From: a bacterium
Lineage (GTDB): Bacteria > Zixibacteria > MSB-5A5 > GN15 > FEB-12
DNA length: 8,240 nucleotides
Assembly (NCBI GenBank): GCA_030612965.1
Contig: JAUWMW010000095.1
Coordinates: 1-8,240, forward strand
Direction: 5' to 3'
In this document: positions 1 to 4,191 of the stretch, one piece after another
Numbering within the stretch: the stretch's first letter is position 1
Layout: the number at the start of each line of letters is the position of its first letter
Made by a program: the position numbers and the translations under genes
Notes under the pieces: generated by a model
What the model was told of the DNA's origin: nothing
Database searches by the model: none
Seen by the model: only the letters and a program-made list of their open reading frames with translations

Positions 1-873
1 AGTGTCGACGGCCTCTCCGCCCGCGCTGTAGGCGGTCAAGTTCACCGTGTACTTCCCTTGATCCTCAAAGGTATAGGAGAAAGTACCGGTGTTGGAAGTA
101 TCGATCAGGCTGTCGCCTTCGATCCGCCAGTACACGCTGTCCCGATCCAGATCCCGATAGTCAGTACTATCGACGAATTCGACAATAAGGGGTTTGCAGC
201 CGTATAGCGTATCCACCCAGATCCGAGCCACCGGGCAGGGGTTGACGATTATCATGCTGTCATATCCGATCACTTTAGTGCCGCATTCTCCCGTAACAGT
301 GAGAGTGCAAGAGTAAACTCCAGCCGTGTTATAAGGATGGGTTGGATTGGAGTCACTGCTGACCGGACTGCCGTCACCGAAGTTCCAACTGAAGTCGGTT
401 ATGCCGCCGTACTCAATCGGGGCAAATGTAACTTCCATACCCTGGCAGCCAACGGTGGGGCTGGCCGTGAAACTATTGATGGTCGTGCCGACAATGATGA
501 AGCGATTCTTGACCTCGTTGTCAACGCCGGGTTCTTCATCGATTCCTTCGTAATTGCGGATGAACAGGGTAACCGTGTAAGTGCCGGCTGAATCATAGGT
601 ATGCGTGGGGTTGGTGTCGTTGGAAGAATCACCATCTCCGAAATACCACGACCATTCATTGTGCGGGCCGCTTGATTTGTCGATAAATGTTACCGTCAGC
701 GGTACGCAGCCGGAATCGACGCTGTTAGTATCCAACCCGAATTCGGCTGTCGGATGTCCGGCGGTGGTGATTTCTGTGATTTCGGTAACCAGCGTGTCAC
801 AGCCGGGCAACACCAAGCCGATCAGGCAGGCCGTAATGGCCATAAGCGGCAATAATCTACGAATTTGTATCAA
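1..873 (-). CDS. PKD-repeat lipoprotein, N-terminal part (cut by left edge)
   Basis: An open frame of 291 codons runs off the left edge with no stop. The start chosen is the TTG at 873-871. It has AAGGGA six bases upstream and yields a complete lipoprotein signal: MIQIRR, then a hydrophobic stretch, then the lipobox-like LPGC with Cys25 as the lipidated residue. An ATG at 843-841 would remove the arginines and has no visible ribosome binding site. After the signal come at least three PKD/Ig-like repeats of about 85-90 residues. Each begins with a GCxPLxVxF-like strand (Cys56, Cys143, Cys226). The first two carry the PKD core FGDG (78-81 and 165-168) followed by NPTHxY; in the third this core is degenerate (WRIEGD). 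PKD domains usually mediate surface binding or spacing in extracellular proteins. Ligand and full length are unknown. The gene is transcribed divergently from the SPFH gene. Confidence 0.85.
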   Translation of the reverse strand, partial: MIQIRRLLPLMAITACLIGLVLPGCDTLVTEITEITTAGHPTAEFGLDTNSVDSGCVPLTVTFIDKSSGPHNEWSWYFGDGDSSNDTNPTHTYDSAGTYTVTLFIRNYEGIDEEPGVDNEVKNRFIIVGTTINSFTASPTVGCQGMEVTFAPIEYGGITDFSWNFGDGSPVSSDSNPTHPYNTAGVYSCTLTVTGECGTKVIGYDSMIIVNPCPVARIWVDTLYGCKPLIVEFVDSTDYRDLDRDSVYWRIEGDSLIDTSNTGTFSYTFEDQGKYTVNLTAYSAGGEAVDT

Positions 874-879
874 CCATGA

Positions 880-885
880 TCCCTT
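880..885 (-). promoter_or_regulatory. Ribosome binding site deciding the TTG start of the PKD lipoprotein
   Basis: AAGGGA on the minus strand lies six bases before the TTG at 873. No similar sequence precedes the in-frame ATG at 843. This is the main reason for the longer, TTG-started protein with its RR-hydrophobic-lipobox signal. An ATG at 876-874 belongs to another frame that soon meets TAG. Confidence 0.6.
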
Positions 886-903
886 CCATAAAGCTCTTCT
901 GTC

Positions 904-933
904 TATATACACCCGAGCGGAGGCATCTGTCAA
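904..933 (-). promoter_or_regulatory. Sigma-70-like promoter of the PKD lipoprotein gene
   Basis: On the minus strand a perfect -35 TTGACA (933-928) is followed, after an 18-base spacer, by TATATA (909-904; four of six consensus bases). Transcription would start near 897, leaving a leader of about 25 bases that holds the ribosome binding site. No operator-like symmetry is evident. Seen by eye, not scored with a matrix. Confidence 0.55.
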
Positions 934-982
934 ATTATTTGTGACGGCGCCTAATCGCGTCCGTCTGCACAGAGGGTTTCGA

Positions 983-1011
983 TTCAAGCCCAGACCGGTT
1001 GTGACGATAAT
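983..1011 (+). promoter_or_regulatory. Weak candidate promoter for the SPFH/zinc-ribbon pair
   Basis: GATAAT (1006-1011) matches five of six -10 bases. A 17-base spacer upstream gives TTCAAG, only three of six for a -35. It lies 36 bases before the ATG at 1048. It is the best candidate in the divergent intergenic region but is poor at -35, so another sigma factor or an activator could be used instead. Confidence 0.25.
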
Positions 1012-1047
1012 TCGAGTAAGATGAAAACACCACCGTAGGGAGATATC

Positions 1048-2187
1048 ATGGGTTTGTTGATCGAAATACTGGAATGGACCGACCCGAGTGGCGAGGAAAT
1101 GATCTATCGGATCCCGCAGCAGGGTTCAGCCGACATCAAGATGGGTGCTCAGTTGATCGTGCGCGACAGCCAGATGGCTATGTTCTTCAAAAATGGTCAC
1201 GCCGCCGATTCCTTCACGACCGGACGGCACACTTTGTCGACTCTGAACCTGCCGATTCTGACCAGGCTGCTGGCCTTCCCGTTCGGGTTCAATTCGCCGT
1301 TTCGCTCCGAGGTTTACTTTGTCAATCTGAAGATTTTTACCAACCTGAAATGGGGCACCAAACATCCGGTCACGTTCAAAGACAGCAAGCTGGGGTTGAT
1401 CAGGCTGCGCGGCCACGGCGCGTTTACTATCAAGATCCAAAACCCTCCTCTGTTCCTCAACTCAATTGTCGGCCGGCAGGCGCGCTACACCACGGATGAA
1501 ATCCAAAGCTACTTACGCGACGTCATCATAGCGCGCATGAACGACCTGTTAGGGGAGAAACTTGACACTATCCTTGATCTGCCCGCTATTTATACGGAAC
1601 TGGCCGCGCAGTTCAAACAGATCGTGACCAACGAGTTTGAAAAGTACGGCATGGAACTGGTGGACTTTTTCATCTCCTCCATCACGCCGCCGGAGGAAGT
1701 GGCGAAGATGATCGACCATCGGTCCGGGTTGGAGGCGGTCGGCGATCTTGACAATTTTCTCAAATTCGAGATGGCCAAAGGTCTGGGCTCGTCCGGCGGC
1801 GCGGGGCAGGCCGGGTCGGCCATGGGTATGGCCGCTGGAGTGGGGATAATGATGCCGGCGATGTTGTCGAAAGTTTTCTCTCCCGAACAGCAGGACCTCA
1901 AGCGCGAATCGATCGCCACTGTGGCCTGCCCGGGCTGTCACGCCGAGACCCCGGAGCAGTCGCGTTACTGCTACCGCTGCGGACATCCCATGGTCGTGCA
2001 GAATCGATGCCCGTCATGCAGCAAGGAGTTGCCGACCGAAGCCAACTTCTGCCATTACTGCGGACATCAATTGGACGCCCGTGCGCAGTGCCCGCACTGC
2101 AGCGCCGAGGTGGTGCCGGGGTCGAAGTTCTGTGGCGCCTGCGGTAAGGCAGTAAGCGGTGATGACGCAACTGACGCAGACAAGTAA
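1048..2187 (+). CDS. SPFH-domain protein with three C-terminal zinc ribbons (YdjI/COG4260-like)
   Basis: The 379-residue protein begins at an ATG preceded by AGGGAG (1037-1042). Residues about 20-225 match the stomatin/prohibitin (SPFH) fold as found in the COG4260/YdjI family, which covers a conserved N-terminal IPQQGSADI-type segment and a helical region ending in SSITPPEEV (210-218). A Gly/Ala/Met-rich stretch (245-272) follows, a hallmark of this family that may touch membrane or mediate assembly. Then come three ribbons of exact form CxxC-x10-CxxC: C294/297/308/311, C321/324/335/338 and C348/351/362/365. There is no signal peptide or clear transmembrane helix, so the product is cytoplasmic or peripheral. 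In Bacillus, YdjI recruits PspA to membranes; a scaffold role here is inference. It overlaps the next gene by 29 nt, which indicates co-expression. The family call is firm; the cellular role is not. Confidence 0.85.
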   Translation: MGLLIEILEWTDPSGEEMIYRIPQQGSADIKMGAQLIVRDSQMAMFFKNGHAADSFTTGRHTLSTLNLPILTRLLAFPFGFNSPFRSEVYFVNLKIFTNLKWGTKHPVTFKDSKLGLIRLRGHGAFTIKIQNPPLFLNSIVGRQARYTTDEIQSYLRDVIIARMNDLLGEKLDTILDLPAIYTELAAQFKQIVTNEFEKYGMELVDFFISSITPPEEVAKMIDHRSGLEAVGDLDNFLKFEMAKGLGSSGGAGQAGSAMGMAAGVGIMMPAMLSKVFSPEQQDLKRESIATVACPGCHAETPEQSRYCYRCGHPMVVQNRCPSCSKELPTEANFCHYCGHQLDARAQCPHCSAEVVPGSKFCGACGKAVSGDDATDADK

Positions 2188-3577
2188 GAACCTCAGCGGA
2201 TTCTATATTGGCGTCGGCTGTCCCGGCTGCGGCGGCGAACTCAAGCTGGAGTCGGAGTATTTCGTAATCTCCTGCGATCACTGCGGTTCGGTGCTCAGGG
2301 TGACCCAGCCGGAAATACCCCCGGCCTATCTGGTCTCAGCGAAAATATCGAAGCGAGAGGCCCGCTTCAGTGTCGATCGCCACCTCAAAGAGAACGGTCT
2401 GCCCCTAACCGGTTCCGACCTGCAATTCAAGTACCTTTACTATCCCTACTGGAAGGTTGACGCTGTCCTGCTGAAAGTGCGCAACCGTATCGAAACGCGC
2501 GAGTACGGACTCGATGAAAACGGCAACCCGCAGCACGTGTCGGAGATGGAGAAAACCGATGTCAGCTTGACCCCGTACAGTACTACCCTGCCGGCTGGAG
2601 TCGATTTCGACGGCATTCCCGAAGGAATAGGTGTCAGAACGAGCTATCTCAAGTTACTGCCTTTCTCGAGGGACAATACCCAGGATGGGTTCGATCCGTT
2701 GCCGGTGGTCAAGCAGTGGAAGGATGCGTGCGATGAGTTGCTCAGGCGGGTCAACAGCCTGGCCCAACTCGACGAGGCCGCCTTCGGAGTAAACCGCACC
2801 GAGCTATACCGGCCGGTGGCTTCGCTGCTTTATTTCCCCTGCATTGTGGTAGAGTCCTATGCCGGCGGTGACTTCAATCGATTCGTAGTTGACGCCGTGA
2901 CCGGTCGCTTGCTGGATCATATCGACCGACTCGAGTACTCTGACGATGTCACACCGGCGGAGCCACTCCAAATGGAGTTCGGTCAACTGAGTGTTGATTT
3001 CCATCGTTGTCCCAACTGTGCCGACGACCTGCCGCCGGAACAGTCGATTCTCTATGTCTGCAACAACTGCCATCAGATTGTATCACTCGAACAGCCGGCC
3101 GGGAACGTCGGTTCAATTTCCGTGACCGCCGCCGAGGGCGGCGCCTCCGATCAACTGTTTCCATTTTGGTCATTGCAGATGGCGCCAGAAGTACACGGCC
3201 GCCTGCAACGTTTGTTCGGCGGCCTGTTTCGCTCCGACCGTCTGGTTATCCCGGCCTTTCGCACCGGCAACTTTGAAGCCATGTTCCGGTTGGCCAGACG
3301 GATGTCCAACGCTCTTCCGAAAATCGAACTGACCTCGGTTGAGAGCTTTGATCGCCGCTGCCGGCCGGTGTCAATCGGATTGGCGGAAGCTCGGATGTTA
3401 GCAGGGATCATCACCTACCGGGCTGAACTCGATCGGCTGACCGGGACGCTGGCTCAGAAAAGCGACCTGGAAGTGGTCGGCGCCGATCTGTTCTACGCAC
3501 CCTTTCATCCCGAGAGCTATTTCTACGTCGACTCCGTAATGGGAGCCGTTACCTTCGAAAAAAACCTGATCGGTTGA
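2159..3577 (+). CDS. Duplicated zinc-ribbon/beta-module protein, probable partner of the SPFH protein
   Basis: The 472-residue protein starts at GTG 2159 or the adjacent ATG 2162, inside the end of the SPFH gene; TAAGG at 2145-2149 is the likely ribosome binding site. It has two zinc ribbons: C21/C24/C39/C42 and C284/C287/C301/C304. Each is followed by an aromatic-Pro-aromatic-Trp strand (YYPYW 94-98, FPFW 334-337) and, at the module end, by a related hairpin (VVDAVTGRL 243-251, YVDSVMGAV 456-464). The protein therefore reads as two tandem modules, about 17-255 and 280-468. A ribbon followed by a YxPFW-like strand recalls Bacillus YdjG-type proteins, but no transmembrane segment is visible here. 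The 29-nt overlap suggests translational coupling and a shared complex. The exact function is unknown. The last codons and the stop lie inside an 18-base sequence repeated 378 bases downstream. Confidence 0.8.
   Translation: MMTQLTQTSKNLSGFYIGVGCPGCGGELKLESEYFVISCDHCGSVLRVTQPEIPPAYLVSAKISKREARFSVDRHLKENGLPLTGSDLQFKYLYYPYWKVDAVLLKVRNRIETREYGLDENGNPQHVSEMEKTDVSLTPYSTTLPAGVDFDGIPEGIGVRTSYLKLLPFSRDNTQDGFDPLPVVKQWKDACDELLRRVNSLAQLDEAAFGVNRTELYRPVASLLYFPCIVVESYAGGDFNRFVVDAVTGRLLDHIDRLEYSDDVTPAEPLQMEFGQLSVDFHRCPNCADDLPPEQSILYVCNNCHQIVSLEQPAGNVGSISVTAAEGGASDQLFPFWSLQMAPEVHGRLQRLFGGLFRSDRLVIPAFRTGNFEAMFRLARRMSNALPKIELTSVESFDRRCRPVSIGLAEARMLAGIITYRAELDRLTGTLAQKSDLEVVGADLFYAPFHPESYFYVDSVMGAVTFEKNLIG
3560..3577 (+). 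repeat. Left copy of an 18-bp direct repeat, at the gene 3' end
   Basis: The 18 bases AAAAACCTGATCGGTTGA encode the last residues and stop codon of the zinc-ribbon gene. They recur exactly at 3938-3955. Identity ends sharply on the right (G versus A); on the left the copies differ in A-run length. Confidence 0.9.
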
Positions 3578-3619
3578 GCGCACCGTGGGGTGTTTGTGCG
3601 CCACAGACGTCCTCGTCTG
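3578..3619. repeat. Two adjacent hairpins at the left end of the putative element
   Basis: GCGCAC (3578-3583) pairs with GTGCGC (3596-3601). Next to it CAGACG (3604-3609) pairs with CGTCTG (3614-3619) around a four-base loop. No T-run follows, so this is a poor intrinsic terminator. It could still protect the 3' end of the SPFH operon transcript, because it begins directly after the stop codon. Confidence 0.6.
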
Positions 3620-3649
3620 CGCAGTATCCCCGTGGGAGGGTGGCCCGGA
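3607..3649 (+). repeat. Left inverted arm of the putative element
   Basis: ACGTCCTCG (3607-3615), a 22-base spacer, then GGGTGGCCCGGA (3638-3649). The same two blocks, with the same 22-base spacing, occur on the opposite strand at 3923-3881. The spacers themselves are unrelated, with about 5 of 22 bases matching. Confidence 0.7.
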
Positions 3650-3809
3650 CGTTCGGGCGGGTTTCGTGACAAACCACCTCGGCCAAGGAGACCCGGACCA
3701 AGGAGGCTGTCTCACAAGTCCCCGTTCCGGTGGTTCCTGCGACCTCCCAAGGAGGGCGTGTGAACCGCCGGTTTCTTATGCGCTCTCTCCGCAACCGTTT
3801 AGAAAAGAC

Positions 3810-3852
3810 CGCAGGGTCACAATCCCGACTGCGTCGAGATCAGGACCCTGCG
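3810..3852. repeat. 9-bp inverted repeat inside the putative element
   Basis: CGCAGGGTC (3810-3818) is perfectly complementary to GACCCTGCG (3844-3852) across 25 bases. The loop contains a small CGAC/GTCG hairpin. It may be a structural part of the element; there is no T-run. Confidence 0.7.
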
Positions 3853-3880
3853 AAACGAACTTTTGGGACAACCTCCAAGA

Positions 3881-3923
3881 TCCGGGCCACCCCAAGCATG
3901 CAAAGGTCGGCGCCCGAGGACGT
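3881..3923 (-). repeat. Right inverted arm of the putative element
   Basis: Read on the minus strand, ACGTCCTCG (3923-3915), 22 bases, then GGGTGGCCCGGA (3892-3881). It mirrors the left arm at 3607-3649. Confidence 0.7.
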
Positions 3924-3937
3924 ACACCACACACAAG

Positions 3938-3955
3938 AAAAACCTGATCGGTTGA
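3938..3955 (+). repeat. Right copy of the 18-bp direct repeat
   Basis: An exact copy of 3560-3577, which includes the stop codon of the zinc-ribbon gene, here in noncoding sequence. The core CTGATCGG occurs a third time just beyond, at 3959-3966, so the target region may itself have been repetitive. Confidence 0.9.
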
Positions 3956-4024
3956 AGACTGATCGGAACGTCCGGGGCTGTCAGCGGTACAAGATTCTGG
4001 ATCAGCGCGGCCCGCCGATTTGTC

Positions 4025-4053
4025 TTGCCTGGACAGTAGAGATTGACTATTAT
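4025..4053 (+). promoter_or_regulatory. Candidate sigma-70-like promoter of the propeller/PorV operon
   Basis: TTGCCT (4025-4030, four of six) and TATTAT (4048-4053, five of six) are separated by an ideal 17 bases. The transcript would begin near 4060, giving a leader of about 130 bases that contains the hairpins described for this region. It lies downstream of the putative inserted element, so the element would not disrupt it. Confidence 0.45.
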
Positions 4054-4130
4054 CGGGCCTGTGCACAGAACTGGAAACTGTTACAACCCAATCGGATTTG
4101 GGATATTGACTGCACCTGATGACAAGACCT

Positions 4131-4177
4131 GCCGCCACTATTCTGTAACGTTCAGAGTGAGCGGCTGTTTTCTTTTT
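4131..4177 (+). terminator. Terminator-like hairpin in the leader; possible attenuator
   Basis: GCCGC-CACT (4131-4139) pairs with AGTG-A-GCGGC (4156-4165) with one bulged A. A further CTG/CAG pairing closes a seven-base loop. TGTTTTCTTTTT (4166-4177) follows, as in an intrinsic terminator. The ribosome binding site of the next gene starts at the very next base, so no promoter fits between them. It is therefore either an attenuator, a leaky end for upstream transcripts, or a coincidental structure. Confidence 0.45.
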
Positions 4178-4191
4178 GGGAGAGTGCTTTT

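Larger units (their letters stand above)
3578..3955. mobile_element. Putative small non-autonomous inserted element (378 bp including one repeat copy)
   Basis: The segment between the two 18-bp repeats, 3578-3937, carries no convincing gene. It has features of a MITE-like or dispersed palindromic element. Inverted arms with the blocks ACGTCCTCG and GGGTGGCCCGGA, 22 bases apart, lie near both ends in opposite orientation. GTGGGGTGT (3585-3593) and the inverted GTGTGGTGT (3924-3932) lie outside them. Several hairpins and three copies of CCAAGGAG (3683, 3698, 3747) lie inside. The flanking repeats could be a long target duplication, or attL/attR-like sites from integration at a gene 3' end that restored the stop codon. 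No transposase or integrase is present, so mobility would need one supplied in trans. Copy number elsewhere in the genome is unknown. Confidence 0.5.
3956..4191. other. Leader/intergenic region before the propeller operon
   Basis: No coding sequence is supported here. It holds a candidate promoter (4025-4053), a possible leader structure in which GTGCA (4061-4065) can close on TGCAC (4111-4115) around a small CCCAA/TTGGG hairpin (4087-4102), and a terminator-like hairpin (4131-4177) directly before the ribosome binding site GGGAG (4178-4182). I do not recognise a known riboswitch class. Confidence 0.5.

Noticed and set aside
337..1024. Plus-strand frames opposite the PKD lipoprotein gene
   Set aside because: They are shadows of the minus-strand gene, whose signal peptide and PKD motifs are clear, and they have no domains of their own.
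3578..3619. Intrinsic terminator for the SPFH operon
   Set aside because: The hairpins follow the stop codon directly, but no T-rich tract follows them and they belong to the repeated element, so they were recorded only as hairpins.
3585..3947. 120-codon GTG-started plus-strand frame spanning nearly all of the insert
   Set aside because: It has no ribosome binding site, its composition is Pro/Gly/Arg/Cys-rich with no recognisable domain, it is built over hairpins and inverted arms, and its stop lies in the direct repeat. It is probably just an open frame in GC-rich repeat DNA.
3730..4138. Overlapping frames on both strands across the insert and leader (3730-4119 plus, 3776-4138 minus)
   Set aside because: They cross the element boundary and the candidate promoter, overlap each other, and show no protein-like motifs or start signals.
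3578..4191. CRISPR array, tRNA or known riboswitch in the long noncoding stretch
   Set aside because: There are no regularly spaced repeats with unique spacers, no cloverleaf, and no consensus riboswitch core that I recognise.
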